A DNA stretch of 58,110 bases from Calidifontibacillus erzurumensis (GTDB lineage: Bacteria; Bacillota; Bacilli; Bacillales; Bacillaceae_J). The DNA is taken from the NCBI RefSeq assembly GCF_013303125.1, contig NZ_JABTTE010000023.1, positions 1 through 58,110 on the forward strand, given 5' to 3'. The notes under the pieces are model-generated. The model was not told the DNA's origin, made no database searches, and saw only the letters and a program-made list of their open reading frames with translations. This document shows, one piece after another, positions 19,855-29,985 of this stretch (positions within the stretch are counted from its first letter, which is position 1; each line of letters begins with the position of its first letter). The translations under genes were made by a program, and so were the position numbers.

Positions 19855-21222
19855 ATGAATCGTTATGCCATAATTTTGGCTGCTGGTCAAGGAACAAGGA
19901 TGAAATCCAAACTTTATAAAGTTCTTCATCCTGTATGTGGGAAACCAATGGTAGAACATGTCATTGACCATGTTGCTAAATTGGAAATGAAAAGAGTTGT
20001 GACTATTATAGGTCATGGAGCTGAAAAGGTAAAGGAGTATTTAGGGAATAAATGTGAATATGCCCTCCAAGAGGAACAGCTTGGCACTGCCCATGCGGTA
20101 AGGCAAGCGGAAGCTTTACTTGGAGAGGAAGAAGGAACGACCCTTGTCATTTGTGGAGATACACCGTTAATTACACCCGAAACAATGATGGCGCTCATGG
20201 AGCATCATGCGAAAACAAAGGCAAAAGCGACGATCTTAACGGCTATTTCCAACGATCCAACTGGTTATGGCCGAGTGATCCGCAATGAAAATGGTCTTGT
20301 TGAAAAAATTGTTGAACATAAAGATGCGAATGAAGCGGAATTAAAAGTGAAAGAGATTAATACTGGAACTTATTGCTTTGACAATAAGGCGCTATTTCAA
20401 GCCCTTAAAGAAGTAAATAATGATAATGCGCAAGGAGAATATTATTTGCCAGATGTCATTGAAATTTTGAAAAATAAGGGCGAAACAATTTCCGCTTATC
20501 AAACAGATGATATTGAAGAGACATTAGGGGTTAATGACCGGGTTGCACTTGCTGAGGCTGAGAATATTATGAAAATGCGAATCAATCGATTACATATGAA
20601 AAATGGAGTAACCATTATTGACCCAGCTTGCACTTATATTTCAGCAGATGCAATGATTGGCCGTGATTCGGTTATTTATCCAGGAACGATGATAAAAGGA
20701 AAAACGATCATCGGCTCGGAATGTATTATCGGACCAAATAGTGAAATTGAAAATTGCAAAGTCGGCGACAGGACTGTAATCCGCCATTCAGCAGCGTTTG
20801 ATAGCGAAATTGGAAACGATGTGAACATTGGACCATTTGCACATATCAGACCACAGTCTACATTAGGTGATAAAGTTAAAATTGGAAACTTTGTTGAGAT
20901 AAAGAAATCGGTGCTTGGAACAGGCAGCAAAGCTTCTCATCTAAGTTATATCGGGGACGCAGAAGTTGGCAAAGATGTAAACCTCGGTTGTGGATCTATA
21001 ACAGTTAATTATGACGGTGAGAAAAAGCATCTAACGATTATAGAAGATCATGCTTTTGTTGGCTGCAATTCCAATTTAATAGCGCCAGTAAAAATCGGCA
21101 AAGGTTCTTATATCGCTGCCGGATCTACGATTACAGATGATGTTCCGGAAGGCAGCTTATCGATCGCCCGAATGCGGCAAACGAATAAAGTTGGATATAT
21201 GGAAAAAAAGAATAATAAATAA
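19855..21222 (+). CDS. glmU: Bifunctional GlmU: UDP-GlcNAc pyrophosphorylase / GlcN-1-P acetyltransferase
   Basis: Makes UDP-GlcNAc, the precursor of peptidoglycan and teichoic acid. In the 455-residue product the N-terminal uridyltransferase has [11 protein letters not shown] (residues 7-17) and CGDTPLI; the C-terminal acetyltransferase is a left-handed beta helix of hexapeptide repeats (from about residue 250), with the catalytic and acetyl-CoA region [12 protein letters not shown]...NYDG. Its promoter lies just upstream. It is followed 30 nt later by prs, as in B. subtilis. Confidence 0.97.
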   Translation: MNRYAIILAAGQGTRMKSKLYKVLHPVCGKPMVEHVIDHVAKLEMKRVVTIIGHGAEKVKEYLGNKCEYALQEEQLGTAHAVRQAEALLGEEEGTTLVICGDTPLITPETMMALMEHHAKTKAKATILTAISNDPTGYGRVIRNENGLVEKIVEHKDANEAELKVKEINTGTYCFDNKALFQALKEVNNDNAQGEYYLPDVIEILKNKGETISAYQTDDIEETLGVNDRVALAEAENIMKMRINRLHMKNGVTIIDPACTYISADAMIGRDSVIYPGTMIKGKTIIGSECIIGPNSEIENCKVGDRTVIRHSAAFDSEIGNDVNIGPFAHIRPQSTLGDKVKIGNFVEIKKSVLGTGSKASHLSYIGDAEVGKDVNLGCGSITVNYDGEKKHLTIIEDHAFVGCNSNLIAPVKIGKGSYIAAGSTITDDVPEGSLSIARMRQTNKVGYMEKKNNK

Positions 21223-21252
21223 TTAAAATTTTGATGGAGGTTTCTTATTAAA

Positions 21253-22206
21253 ATGCCAAATCAATATCTGGACCCAAATTTAAAAGTGTTTGCTTTAAAT
21301 TCAAATCCTGTTCTAGCCCAAGAGATTGTTGAGCATATCGGAATTGAAATGGGAAAATGTTCAGTTTCTCGCTTTAGCGACGGGGAAGTACAAATAAACA
21401 TTGAAGAAAGTATCCGTGGCTGTGATGTTTATGTAATCCAGTCAACGAGTTCACCGGTGAATGAACATTTAATGGAACTATTGATTATGGTTGATGCTTT
21501 GAAACGGGCATCTGCAAAAACAATTAACGTTGTGATGCCATATTACGGTTATGCGCGTCAAGATCGTAAAGCCCGTGCTCGTGAACCAATTACTGCTAAA
21601 CTTGTGGCAAACTTGCTTGAAACAGCAGGAGCAACACGCGTTATTTTACTTGATCTTCATGCTCCGCAAATTCAAGGATTTTTTGATATCCAAGTGGATC
21701 ACTTAATGGGTGTACCTATTTTAACAGAATACTTTAAACAGAAAAATTTAGACGATATTGTTGTCGTTTCTCCTGACCATGGCGGTGTAACAAGAGCAAG
21801 AAAAATGGCAGACCGCTTGAAAGCGCCAATTGCAATCATTGATAAGCGCCGTCCACGTCCAAATGTTGCTGAAGTTATGAACATTGTAGGTAACATTGAA
21901 GGGAAAACAGCAATTCTTATTGATGATATTATTGATACAGCTGGTACCATTACACTTGCTGCAAATGCGCTCGTTGAACATGGGGCAAAAGAAGTTTATG
22001 CATGCTGCACTCACCCAGTTTTATCTGGTCCAGCAATGGAGCGAATTATGAATTCAAAAATTAAAGAGCTTGTAGTTACAAATACAATCGCTATTCCAGA
22101 GGAAAAGAAAATTCCGAAGCTTGTCGAATTATCGGTTGCACCATTAATTAGTGAAGCGATTATTCGCGTTCACGAAGAGCAATCTGTCAGCACTTTATTT
22201 GATTAA
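21253..22206 (+). CDS. prs: Ribose-phosphate pyrophosphokinase
   Basis: Makes PRPP from ribose 5-phosphate and ATP, feeding purine, pyrimidine, histidine, tryptophan and NAD synthesis. The 317-residue product has the ATP site [15 protein letters not shown], the divalent-metal motif [13 protein letters not shown] (about residues 136-148) and the PRPP loop [12 protein letters not shown] (about 220-231). GGAGG lies upstream of the ATG. The PRPP it makes is the effector of PurR, encoded 3 kb upstream. Confidence 0.97.
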   Translation: MPNQYLDPNLKVFALNSNPVLAQEIVEHIGIEMGKCSVSRFSDGEVQINIEESIRGCDVYVIQSTSSPVNEHLMELLIMVDALKRASAKTINVVMPYYGYARQDRKARAREPITAKLVANLLETAGATRVILLDLHAPQIQGFFDIQVDHLMGVPILTEYFKQKNLDDIVVVSPDHGGVTRARKMADRLKAPIAIIDKRRPRPNVAEVMNIVGNIEGKTAILIDDIIDTAGTITLAANALVEHGAKEVYACCTHPVLSGPAMERIMNSKIKELVVTNTIAIPEEKKIPKLVELSVAPLISEAIIRVHEEQSVSTLFD

Positions 22207-22298
22207 TTCGATATTTTAACTTTCTTAAGTTTTTTTTCCTTGATTTTTGGAGAAATTGTTAGATAGGAATAAAAATTCGATGAAGAAGGTGATTATTC

Positions 22299-22916
22299 TT
22301 GTCTACAATTGCTGCAAAGAAAAGGGAAGATTTAAGAAGGTCTGCGCTGACAAAACTTAGACACAGCGGAAAAATCCCCGCTGTTGTTTACGGAAAAGAC
22401 AAGCCTCCTAAGCATATTTATTGCGATTTGCTTGAATTCATGAAAACGGTCAGAAAATCCGGCAGAAACGGAATAATACAACTTCAAATTGAAAATGAAC
22501 AGCCGGAGTCTGTCATGCTTCAAGATGTACAAGTCAATCCACTTAATGGAGAAGTTGTACATGCCGACTTTTTTGTAGTGAACATGTCTTCCGAAGTGGA
22601 GGTAGACGTAATCGTTAACTTAGTTGGTGAAGCACAAGGTGTAAAAGAAGGTGGCACATTACAGCAACCATTGTTTAAAGTGGCAGTTCGCTGTCTGCCT
22701 ACTGATATACCTGAAAAGATTGAAATCGATGTTTCTCAATACAATATCGGTGATACAATCACAGTTGGCGATATTAAAGTTGATGGAAATTATACAATTC
22801 TTGAAGATGAAAATACGGTTATTGCGTCAATCCTTCCGCCAAAAGTTGAAGCTGTAGTCGGCTCAGGTGAAGTACAAGACGAAGGTGAAGCAAAAGATAC
22901 TGGCGAAGAAAAATAA
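22299..22916 (+). CDS. ctc: 50S ribosomal protein L25/general stress protein Ctc
   Basis: Ribosomal protein of the L25/TL5 family that binds 5S rRNA; Ctc is a sigma-B general stress protein in B. subtilis. In the 205-residue product the N-terminal L25 domain covers about residues 5-95 and the C-terminal TL5 beta domain about 96-185, ending in an acidic tail. Translation starts at TTG 22299 behind AAGGTGATT. I did not find a convincing sigma-B promoter in the 92-bp gap after prs, so stress control is unproven here. Confidence 0.93.
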   Translation: MSTIAAKKREDLRRSALTKLRHSGKIPAVVYGKDKPPKHIYCDLLEFMKTVRKSGRNGIIQLQIENEQPESVMLQDVQVNPLNGEVVHADFFVVNMSSEVEVDVIVNLVGEAQGVKEGGTLQQPLFKVAVRCLPTDIPEKIEIDVSQYNIGDTITVGDIKVDGNYTILEDENTVIASILPPKVEAVVGSGEVQDEGEAKDTGEEK

Positions 22917-22921
22917 CATAA

Positions 22922-22957
22922 GAAGGCGTAGCCATAAAATGGTTACGTCTTTTGAGC
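22922..22957 (+). terminator. Terminator after ctc
   Basis: GGCGTAGCCA pairs with TGGTTACGTC (two G-U pairs) around a short loop, followed by TTTTGAGCTTTT. The T-tract is interrupted. Confidence 0.65.
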
Positions 22958-22994
22958 TTTTATTATATAGTTATAGTAAGAGAGGGAACGGAGA

Positions 22995-23558
22995 TTGAAA
23001 TATATTGTCGGTTTGGGGAATCCAGGGAAAAATTATGAAAAAACAAGGCATAATGTTGGTTTTATGGTTATTGACGAACTATCAAAACGATGGAATATTC
23101 CATTAAATAAAGAAAAATTTAAAGGTCTTTATGGTGTTGGGGTGGTTGGCGGCGAAAAAGTCATATTATTAAAGCCGCTTACATATATGAATTTATCAGG
23201 GGAGTCAATTCGGCCTCTTCTTGACTATTATGATATTGATATAGAAGATTTAATCGTCATTTACGATGACCTTGATTTGCCGATTGGGAAGATACGTTTG
23301 CGCATGAAAGGGAGTGCAGGCGGCCATAACGGTATTAAATCAACGATTCAACATTTAGGAACTCAAGAATTCAAACGAATCCGAATTGGCATTGATCGTC
23401 CAAAAGCGGGCATGGCTGTAACGGACTATGTATTAAGTTCCTTTTCAGAAGAGGAAAGACCGGTGATTGATGAAGCGGTAAAAAAAGCGGCTAATGCTTG
23501 TGAAACATGGCTTTCAAAGACATTTTTAGAAGTCATGAATGAATTTAACCAACAGTAA
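22995..23558 (+). CDS. pth: Peptidyl-tRNA hydrolase
   Basis: Recycles tRNA from peptidyl-tRNA dropped by stalled ribosomes; the B. subtilis gene was first named spoVC. The 187-residue product has [18 protein letters not shown] with the catalytic His near residue 20, [12 protein letters not shown] and [13 protein letters not shown]. Translation starts at TTG 22995, preceded by GAGGGAACGGAG. It is followed by fin with its own sporulation promoter. Confidence 0.95.
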   Translation: MKYIVGLGNPGKNYEKTRHNVGFMVIDELSKRWNIPLNKEKFKGLYGVGVVGGEKVILLKPLTYMNLSGESIRPLLDYYDIDIEDLIVIYDDLDLPIGKIRLRMKGSAGGHNGIKSTIQHLGTQEFKRIRIGIDRPKAGMAVTDYVLSSFSEEERPVIDEAVKKAANACETWLSKTFLEVMNEFNQQ

Positions 23559-23567
23559 AATGGAAAA

Positions 23568-23597
23568 GTATAGAAACCCCTTAAGGTGAACATAATA
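23568..23597 (+). promoter_or_regulatory. Sigma-F-type promoter of fin
   Basis: GTATA (23568-23572), a 15-nt spacer and GAACATAATA (23588-23597) fit sigma-F (GYWTA, N15, GGNRANANTW) with two mismatches in the -10. fin is sigma-F controlled in B. subtilis. Confidence 0.65.
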
Positions 23598-23628
23598 AAG
23601 TGTAAAGGTAACTTTAAGGAGGTTTCCT

Positions 23629-23859
23629 ATGCCTATTCGCTATTTTTGCAGGCATTGTCAAGTTCATATTGGCGATGTTGATTCAGATATGATTGATGCA
23701 AGAAGCCTTGGATTTCATCTATTAAGTGAAGAAGAGCGTTTAGAGATGATAAATTATGATTCCGATGGTAATATAATTGTTAAATCCATTTGTGAAGATT
23801 GCCAAGAGGCGCTTGAGAGAAATCCAGACTTTCACTCATTGCATACATTTATACAATAG
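23629..23859 (+). CDS. fin: Anti-sigma-F factor Fin
   Basis: Forespore protein (formerly YabK) that binds sigma-F and helps the switch to sigma-G. The 76-residue product has zinc-binding pairs C8-x2-C11 and C54-x2-C57 and the family core LGFHLLSEEERLEMI. AAGGAGG lies 6 nt before the ATG. The window therefore encodes two anti-sigma factors of the forespore, Fin and CsfB, each behind a sigma-F-type promoter. It is closed by a terminator. Confidence 0.94.
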   Translation: MPIRYFCRHCQVHIGDVDSDMIDARSLGFHLLSEEERLEMINYDSDGNIIVKSICEDCQEALERNPDFHSLHTFIQ

Positions 23860-23867
23860 AAAAAAGT

Positions 23868-23895
23868 GGCTTTGGTGAAAACCAAAGCGTTTTTC
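23868..23895 (+). terminator. Terminator after fin
   Basis: GCTTTGGT pairs with ACCAAAGC around GAAA (23869-23888), followed by GTTTTT. Confidence 0.88.
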
Positions 23896-23923
23896 TGTTT
23901 GCTCTAAGCGGGGGGGGACAATT

Positions 23924-26900
23924 ATGATAAGGTTGTTATCATATTTTTTAAAGAACGGTGAAGTAAAAACGGTTGCTAGTGGGTTTATTGAAGGTCTTAG
24001 GGAACAATTAGTTGCCGGTTTATCAGGATCGGCAAGAGCTTTATTTATTGCCGCTTTGTATAAAGAAATGAAGCGGCCGCAGCTTATTGTTACGCATAAT
24101 CTTTATCAAGCGCAAAAAATGTATGATGACTTAGTTGAGATACTCGGTGATGATGAGATTTATTTATATCCTGTCAATGAGCTAATTGCAGCGGAAATTG
24201 CCGTTGCAAGTCCAGAGCTGAAGGGGCAACGGATTGATGCGTTAAATTATTTGTGCAAAGCCAATAACGGCATCATTATTGCTCCGGTTGCTGGCTTAAG
24301 GAGAATTTTACCTCCAAAAGAATTATGGATGATGAACCAGGTTCACTTAAAAGTCGGCGATGAGATTCAATTGGACACATTTTTACAAAAGCTCATCCAA
24401 ATGGGATATGTTCGAACTTCAATGGTGTCAACGCCTGGGGAATTTAGCATCCGAGGCGGAATTATAGATATTTATCCATTAACAGTTGAGCAACCGCTCA
24501 GAATTGAGCTTTTTGATACAGAAATTGATTCGATCCGTTATTTTGATATTGAAGTTCAGCGTTCATTGGAAAAAATTAACGAAATTTCCATCGGTCCGGC
24601 TACGGAAGTCCTATTGTTAGATGAACACTATGAGAGAGGAGCGGCCCAACTGGAACTTGGATTAGCAAAAAGCTTGAAAAAAGTTTCAGACCAAAAGGCG
24701 AGGGAAGCCCTTTCAGAGAAAATAAGCTATGAAATTGAACAATTAAAAAGAGGCCAATCTTTTGAGGAAATGTACAAGTATATGGCGCTCTATTATGAAA
24801 AGCCAGCTAGTTTACTAGATTATTTGCCGAATGGCAGTCTTGTTGTGATGGATGAAATCAGCCGGATCCAAGAAATGTCTCAAAATCTGGATAAGGAAGA
24901 AGCGGAATGGCAGTTGGCACTGATTCAACGAGGAGATTTAATCGTTGATTTGTCTTTGCACCACCATTTTCAAGATTTATTAGGAAAAACTAAGCAGCCA
25001 ATACTCTATTTATCTTTATTCCTACGACATGTGCCGCATACCCATCCAGAAAATATCATTAATTTTACTTGTAAAACGATGCAAAATTTCCATGGACAAA
25101 TGGATTTGCTAAAAGGTGAATTAGAAAGATGGAAAAAAGGAAAGTATGCAGTCGTTTTCTTGGCTGCCAATGAAGAGCGTGTTAAAAAACTAGGTAATGT
25201 TTTAGCAGACTATGGAATTGAAGCAGAAGCAATTTCCAATGATGCTGATTTATCAACGACAAGGTTCCAAATTTTGCAAGGTGATTTAAGCAGCGGTTTC
25301 GAATTGCCAATGCAGCATTTTGCTGTTATTACCGAAGAGGAACTTTTTAAGAAAAAAGCGAAAAAAACACCACGCAAACAGAAACTTTCCAATGCGGAGC
25401 GAATTAAAAGTTATTCCGAATTAAAAGTGGGCGATTATGTCGTTCATGTTAATCATGGAATTGGGAAATACTTAGGAATTGAAACATTGGAAATTAACGG
25501 TGTTCATAAAGATTACTTGCATTTGCGTTATTTAGGAAATGACAAGCTTTATGTGCCTGTTGAACAAATTGATCAAGTTCAAAAATATGTCGCTTCAGAA
25601 GGAAAAGAACCAAAATTATATAAGCTTGGCGGCAATGATTGGAAGAAGGTAAAAAATAAAGTTCAAAAATCGGTGCAAAATATTGCTGATGATTTAATAA
25701 AACTTTATGCAGAGAGACAGGCTTCCAAAGGTTATGCTTTTTCAAAAGATACTGAATTGCAACGCGAATTGGAGGCTTCATTCCCATATCAAGAAACAGA
25801 AGACCAGCTACGCTGTATTGAAGAAATTAAACGAGATATGGAAAGCGATCGACCGATGGATCGTCTTCTATGTGGAGATGTTGGCTATGGGAAAACAGAA
25901 GTTGCTATTCGGGCGATCTTTAAAGCAGTAATGGACGGAAAACAAGTGGCCTTTTTAGTACCTACAACGATTTTGGCCCAACAACACTATGAAACAATGC
26001 GTGAGCGTTTTCAAGGATTTCCGATCGAAGTGGGTATTCTTAGTCGTTTTCGGACGAGAAAACAGCAACAGGAAACGGTTAAAGGGATTAAAGATGGAAC
26101 AATTGATGTTGTCGTAGGTACGCACCGTCTCTTGTCAAAAGACGTTGTTTTCCATGATTTAGGCTTACTAGTTATTGACGAAGAACAACGATTTGGCGTA
26201 ACCCACAAAGAAAAAATTAAAAAGCTAAAGGCTAATGTTGATGTGCTGACATTGACGGCAACGCCGATTCCAAGGACGCTTCATATGTCAATGATTGGCG
26301 TAAGAGATTTATCTGTCATTGAAACACCGCCTGAAAATCGCTTTCCTATTCAAACGTATGTTGTAGAATACAATCCGGCGTTAGTGAGGGAAGCAATTGA
26401 AAGAGAACTAGCACGAGATGGCCAAGTTTATTTCCTTTACAATCGTGTAGACGACATTGAACGAAAAGCTGAAGAAATTTCAATGCTCGTTCCTGATGCC
26501 AGAATTACGTATGCCCACGGCCAAATGGATGAAAATGAATTGGAATCTGTTATTTTATCATTTATAGAAGGTGAATATGATGTACTTGTCAGCACGACGA
26601 TTATTGAAACAGGTGTTGATATTCCAAATGTTAATACATTAATCGTGTATGATGCTGATAAGATGGGTCTTTCTCAGCTTTATCAGCTCAGGGGTCGTGT
26701 TGGCCGTTCTAACCGAGTTGCTTATGCTTATTTTACTTATCAGAAAGATAAAGTGTTGACGGAGGTTGCTGAAAAACGATTGCAAGCGATCAAGGAGTTT
26801 ACAGAATTAGGATCCGGCTTTAAGATTGCAATGCGCGACCTCTCGATTCGTGGTGCCGGTAATCTTTTGGGAGCTGAACAGCATGGTTTTATCGATTCAG

Positions 26901-27442
26901 TAGGTTTTGATCTCTATTCACAAATGCTTAAAGAAGCCATCGAAGAAAGAAAAGGTATGCCGAAAGAAAAAATTTCACGAGATGTTGAAATTAATCTTGA
27001 TATAGATGCCTATATTCCATCTGAATATATTCAAGATGAAAAACAAAAAATTGATATGTATAAACGATTCCGAGCGCTCGATAGTTTGGAAGATATTGCA
27101 GACTTGCAAGATGAAATGATTGACCGTTTTGGTGATTTCCCTAAAGAAGTAGAATATTTATTCCAGATAACAAGACTGAAAGTATATGCGAAATCAAACG
27201 GCGTTGAGTCGATTGTTCAAAAGAAACAAGAAATTTGGATTTTGATGGATGCCATACCCGAAATCGTTGGAAAAGTGGTTGAACTTTCATCGAAATATGT
27301 AAGAGATATTCGCCTCGGTCAAGAAGGTGAAAAGCTAAAAATTATTATTGAACAAAATGGAAAATCTAGCGCGGAACAGTTAGATCTCATTGAAAAGTTA
27401 TTGAAAGAACTTGCTATGAAAGAAGAACAAGTGACAGGCTAA
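23924..27442 (+). CDS. mfd: Transcription-repair coupling factor Mfd
   Basis: DNA translocase that removes RNA polymerase stalled at lesions and recruits UvrA. In the 1172-residue product the UvrB-like N-terminal module covers about residues 1-350, the RNA-polymerase interaction domain starts near KVGDYVVHVNHGIG (about 500), and the RecG-like motor has Walker A GDVGYGKT (about 651), DEEQRFG (about 751) and TATPIPRTL. The TRCF C-terminal domain contains EYIQDEKQKIDMYKRF. The ATG follows a run of eight G residues. A strong hairpin wraps its stop codon. Confidence 0.98.
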   Translation: MIRLLSYFLKNGEVKTVASGFIEGLREQLVAGLSGSARALFIAALYKEMKRPQLIVTHNLYQAQKMYDDLVEILGDDEIYLYPVNELIAAEIAVASPELKGQRIDALNYLCKANNGIIIAPVAGLRRILPPKELWMMNQVHLKVGDEIQLDTFLQKLIQMGYVRTSMVSTPGEFSIRGGIIDIYPLTVEQPLRIELFDTEIDSIRYFDIEVQRSLEKINEISIGPATEVLLLDEHYERGAAQLELGLAKSLKKVSDQKAREALSEKISYEIEQLKRGQSFEEMYKYMALYYEKPASLLDYLPNGSLVVMDEISRIQEMSQNLDKEEAEWQLALIQRGDLIVDLSLHHHFQDLLGKTKQPILYLSLFLRHVPHTHPENIINFTCKTMQNFHGQMDLLKGELERWKKGKYAVVFLAANEERVKKLGNVLADYGIEAEAISNDADLSTTRFQILQGDLSSGFELPMQHFAVITEEELFKKKAKKTPRKQKLSNAERIKSYSELKVGDYVVHVNHGIGKYLGIETLEINGVHKDYLHLRYLGNDKLYVPVEQIDQVQKYVASEGKEPKLYKLGGNDWKKVKNKVQKSVQNIADDLIKLYAERQASKGYAFSKDTELQRELEASFPYQETEDQLRCIEEIKRDMESDRPMDRLLCGDVGYGKTEVAIRAIFKAVMDGKQVAFLVPTTILAQQHYETMRERFQGFPIEVGILSRFRTRKQQQETVKGIKDGTIDVVVGTHRLLSKDVVFHDLGLLVIDEEQRFGVTHKEKIKKLKANVDVLTLTATPIPRTLHMSMIGVRDLSVIETPPENRFPIQTYVVEYNPALVREAIERELARDGQVYFLYNRVDDIERKAEEISMLVPDARITYAHGQMDENELESVILSFIEGEYDVLVSTTIIETGVDIPNVNTLIVYDADKMGLSQLYQLRGRVGRSNRVAYAYFTYQKDKVLTEVAEKRLQAIKEFTELGSGFKIAMRDLSIRGAGNLLGAEQHGFIDSVGFDLYSQMLKEAIEERKGMPKEKISRDVEINLDIDAYIPSEYIQDEKQKIDMYKRFRALDSLEDIADLQDEMIDRFGDFPKEVEYLFQITRLKVYAKSNGVESIVQKKQEIWILMDAIPEIVGKVVELSSKYVRDIRLGQEGEKLKIIIEQNGKSSAEQLDLIEKLLKELAMKEEQVTG

Positions 27443-27470
27443 GGGGATGGAAAACATTCCCTTCCTGTCA
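27432..27470 (+). other. Strong hairpin across the mfd stop codon
   Basis: TGACAGG (27432-27438) pairs with CCTGTCA (27464-27470), and AAGGGGATG (27441-27449) with CATTCCCTT (27455-27463): a 16-bp stem with a 2-nt bulge and a 5-nt loop. The TAA stop is in the stem. No T-tract follows. Confidence 0.75.
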
Positions 27471-27495
27471 TTTGCAAAAATTTAACTTTCCTGAT

Positions 27496-27524
27496 GAATA
27501 GAACTAAAAAGGTGTAAGATACTA
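27496..27524 (+). promoter_or_regulatory. Sigma-G promoter of spoVT
   Basis: GAATA (27496-27500), a 17-bp spacer and GATACTA (27518-27524) match sigma-G (GMATR, N17-18, CATNMTA) except for the first base of the -10. spoVT is sigma-G controlled in B. subtilis. Confidence 0.72.
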
Positions 27525-27617
27525 ATCACAAGAAAATGGTGATTTCTTCATTCAAAGGATTTGTACAGCCAGATCACCAATAAATTTCAATCATCAGATG
27601 AAAGTGAGGCATCTAGA

Positions 27618-28157
27618 ATGAAAGCAACAGGTATTGTTCGTCGAATTGATGATTTAGGAAGAGTTGTAATTCCGAAAGAGATAAGAAGAACATTACGTAT
27701 TCGTGAAGGGGACCCGCTTGAAATTTTCGTTGATCGCGATGGAGAGGTTATTTTAAAGAAATATTCACCAATTAGTGAACTTAGTGATTTTGCGAAAGAA
27801 TATGCTGAAGCGCTTTTTGATAGTTTAGGGCATACGGTTTTAATTAGCGACAGGGATTCATTTATTGCAGTTGCGGGAGGATCTAAGAAGGAATATTTAA
27901 ATCGCAACATTGGACAAGTTGTTGAAAAGACAATGGAAAACCGTCAAGTTTATTTAGAAACAACAGAAAAAGAAGTAGAATTTATTGATGGCATTGATGA
28001 AAAAGTGAACTCTTTTGTCATCAGCCCGATTATTGCAAATGGTGACCCAATTGGAACGGTGACCATTATATCTAGAGATGGAAAACCTGTAGGAGAAATC
28101 GAACAAAAAGCGGCTGAAACAGCATCAAGCTTTTTGGCACGGCAAATGGAACAATAA
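27618..28157 (+). CDS. spoVT: Stage V sporulation regulator SpoVT
   Basis: Forespore transcription factor that adjusts sigma-G-dependent genes and spore germination traits. The 179-residue product has an AbrB-type N-terminal DNA-binding domain (residues 1-50, identical or nearly so to B. subtilis) and a C-terminal GAF domain (about 56-178). I chose ATG 27618 because MKATGIVRRIDDLGR is the family start and GTGAGG lies upstream; the in-frame TTG 27561 would add 19 residues. It follows mfd but has its own sigma-G promoter. Confidence 0.96.
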   Translation: MKATGIVRRIDDLGRVVIPKEIRRTLRIREGDPLEIFVDRDGEVILKKYSPISELSDFAKEYAEALFDSLGHTVLISDRDSFIAVAGGSKKEYLNRNIGQVVEKTMENRQVYLETTEKEVEFIDGIDEKVNSFVISPIIANGDPIGTVTIISRDGKPVGEIEQKAAETASSFLARQMEQ

Positions 28158-28210
28158 TTATATTGCATCATTATGTATATTACTGTTACAGAAGATAACT
28201 TTTAGAATCG

Positions 28211-28241
28211 TAAAGGAGGCGGCGTTGCTGTCTCCTTTTTA
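28211..28241 (+). terminator. Terminator after spoVT
   Basis: AAAGGAG (28212-28218) pairs with CTCCTTT (28232-28238), with inner GC pairs possible, then TT. Confidence 0.75.
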
Positions 28242-28261
28242 TACTTTAAGAAAGACATTAT

Positions 28262-28309
28262 AATTTGTCATTGGGGAAAATGACGTGTTTTTCTAATATA
28301 TGTTATAAT
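28262..28309 (+). promoter_or_regulatory. Promoter of yabM, with element shared with ispE
   Basis: ATGACG (28280-28285), an 18-bp spacer and TATAAT (28304-28309) form a plausible sigma-A promoter. An inverted repeat GTCATT-N6-AATGAC (28267-28284) overlaps the -35. The blocks AATTTGTCATTG and ACGTGTTTTTCTAAT also occur upstream of ispE. Confidence 0.6.
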
Positions 28310-28345
28310 ACCTCCATTGAATGTGTACGGTAAAGGAAGAGGGTT

Positions 28346-29983
28346 ATGAACGCCGATCAATCATTTACGGGAAAAAATATATTAAAAAGTGCTTTGCTTT
28401 TAACAATTGTCGGCATTATTATAAAAGTTTTAAGCGCAGTCTATCGTATCCCATTTCAGAACATCGTTGGCGATATCGGTTATTACATATATCAGCAAGT
28501 ATACCCTTTTTACGGGGTTGCTTTCATTTTATCTACATATGGTTTTCCTGTAGTCATTTCTAAATTAATAGCGGAATTGACACCAACAAACAAAGCAGAA
28601 GCAAGAAAGGTTTTGTTCGTCTCCTTTATTTTTTTGTCATTACTCTTTATTGCCTTGTTTTTCATTTTCTATACTTACGCGGAAAAAATTGCCTCCTTAA
28701 TGGGGGATGAACATTTGACGCTTCCAATAAAAACGGTTGCTTTTACATATTTGTTTGTTCCGATTGTGTCGGTTATAAGAGGTTATTTTCAAGGCCACAA
28801 TAATATGCGTCCAACAGCTATTTCACAATTTGTCGACCAGTTCGTCCGCGTTGTGACGATTTTGCTTATCACTTACTTTTTGGTGGCCTATGGACAATCG
28901 ATTTACACGACTGCGGCTGGAGCAGTGGCCGGTTCAATTGCCGGTGCATGTTGTGGAGCGATTATATTATGTTTTTATTGGCTAAAAAGAAAAAAAGATG
29001 AGCCTCAACAAAGTACGAAGAGAAATGTAATGAAATACACATCTTTATCGATAATTAAAACTTTATCTCGGGACGGTTTAACAATTTGTATTAGCAGCCT
29101 GTTATTAATATTATTACAACTCGCTGATAGCATGACATTGTATTCGCAATTGGTTAAAAGTAAACTTTTTTCGGCGACAGATGCAAAAATTGCTAAAGGT
29201 ATTTTTGATCGGGGCCAGCCACTTATTCAATTAGGAACGGTGTTGGCTGCATCTATGTCATTAACAGTTGTTCCGCTTATTTCAAGCGCTAAAGTCCGAG
29301 CTGATTTTCAAAATATTAAAGAAAAAGTTGATTTATCGTTCCGTATTTGCATTATTGCCGGCGTTGGAGCTTCATTAGGGTTAATGGCCATTATAAAACC
29401 TGCCAATCTCATGCTCTATACAGATATGAATGGGTCTTATGTATTGGCAATATTAGCATGTACAATCATCTTTTGTTCACTTGCATTGACAGCTGCAGGG
29501 GTTATTCAAGGGTTAGGATCGTGTATCATACCTGCACTGTGTATTATCATTGGCGTCATTTGTAAACTATTTCTTAATTATATGTTTGTACCACTGTTCG
29601 GGACGTATGGAGCGGCCTCTGCAACGGTGCTCGCTTCTTTAGTCATTGCGATGTTGCTTATAAAGCACCTGTCAAATATGGTGGAGATTCAATCCTTGAA
29701 ATCTTATTTCATAAAAGCATTATTGGCTGGTGCATGGATGGTTTGTTGTTTAATTGGCTACCAAATTTTATTTCATAAATTGTTCGGAATAAGCCTTACA
29801 ACCGATCGTTTCCTAGCATCTGTTGAAACTTTAACTGCCATTTTCTTGGGAGCATGGGTATATCTTTATTCCATTTTGAAGATGGGCATTTTTACAGAGA
29901 GTGAATTACGGATGTTACCTTTTGGTGAAAAGTTTGTATTCATCATGAAAAGAAAAGAGCGGCGTTTATTGAAGGAGGAGTAA
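28346..29983 (+). CDS. yabM: MOP-superfamily flippase YabM (SpoVB/MurJ-like)
   Basis: Polytopic membrane protein of the polysaccharide transport group of the MOP exporters, the group of SpoVB and MurJ (YtgP). The 545-residue product has about 14 predicted membrane segments, an N-terminal SALLLTIVGIIIKVLSAVYRIP and an early conserved RIPFQNIVGDIGYYIYQQ block. The lipid-linked substrate is unknown; the family suggests a cell-wall or spore-envelope precursor. It is followed 2 nt later by yabN. Its promoter region resembles that of ispE. Confidence 0.88.
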   Translation: MNADQSFTGKNILKSALLLTIVGIIIKVLSAVYRIPFQNIVGDIGYYIYQQVYPFYGVAFILSTYGFPVVISKLIAELTPTNKAEARKVLFVSFIFLSLLFIALFFIFYTYAEKIASLMGDEHLTLPIKTVAFTYLFVPIVSVIRGYFQGHNNMRPTAISQFVDQFVRVVTILLITYFLVAYGQSIYTTAAGAVAGSIAGACCGAIILCFYWLKRKKDEPQQSTKRNVMKYTSLSIIKTLSRDGLTICISSLLLILLQLADSMTLYSQLVKSKLFSATDAKIAKGIFDRGQPLIQLGTVLAASMSLTVVPLISSAKVRADFQNIKEKVDLSFRICIIAGVGASLGLMAIIKPANLMLYTDMNGSYVLAILACTIIFCSLALTAAGVIQGLGSCIIPALCIIIGVICKLFLNYMFVPLFGTYGAASATVLASLVIAMLLIKHLSNMVEIQSLKSYFIKALLAGAWMVCCLIGYQILFHKLFGISLTTDRFLASVETLTAIFLGAWVYLYSILKMGIFTESELRMLPFGEKFVFIMKRKERRLLKEE

Positions 29984-29985
29984 AA

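Noticed and set aside
22214-22237. Terminator after prs
   Set aside because: AACTT/AAGTT followed by T residues gives only a 5-bp A/T-rich stem, too weak to list.
22207-22298. Sigma-B promoter for ctc
   Set aside because: No GTTT...GGGTAT pair with proper spacing could be found in the 92-bp gap.
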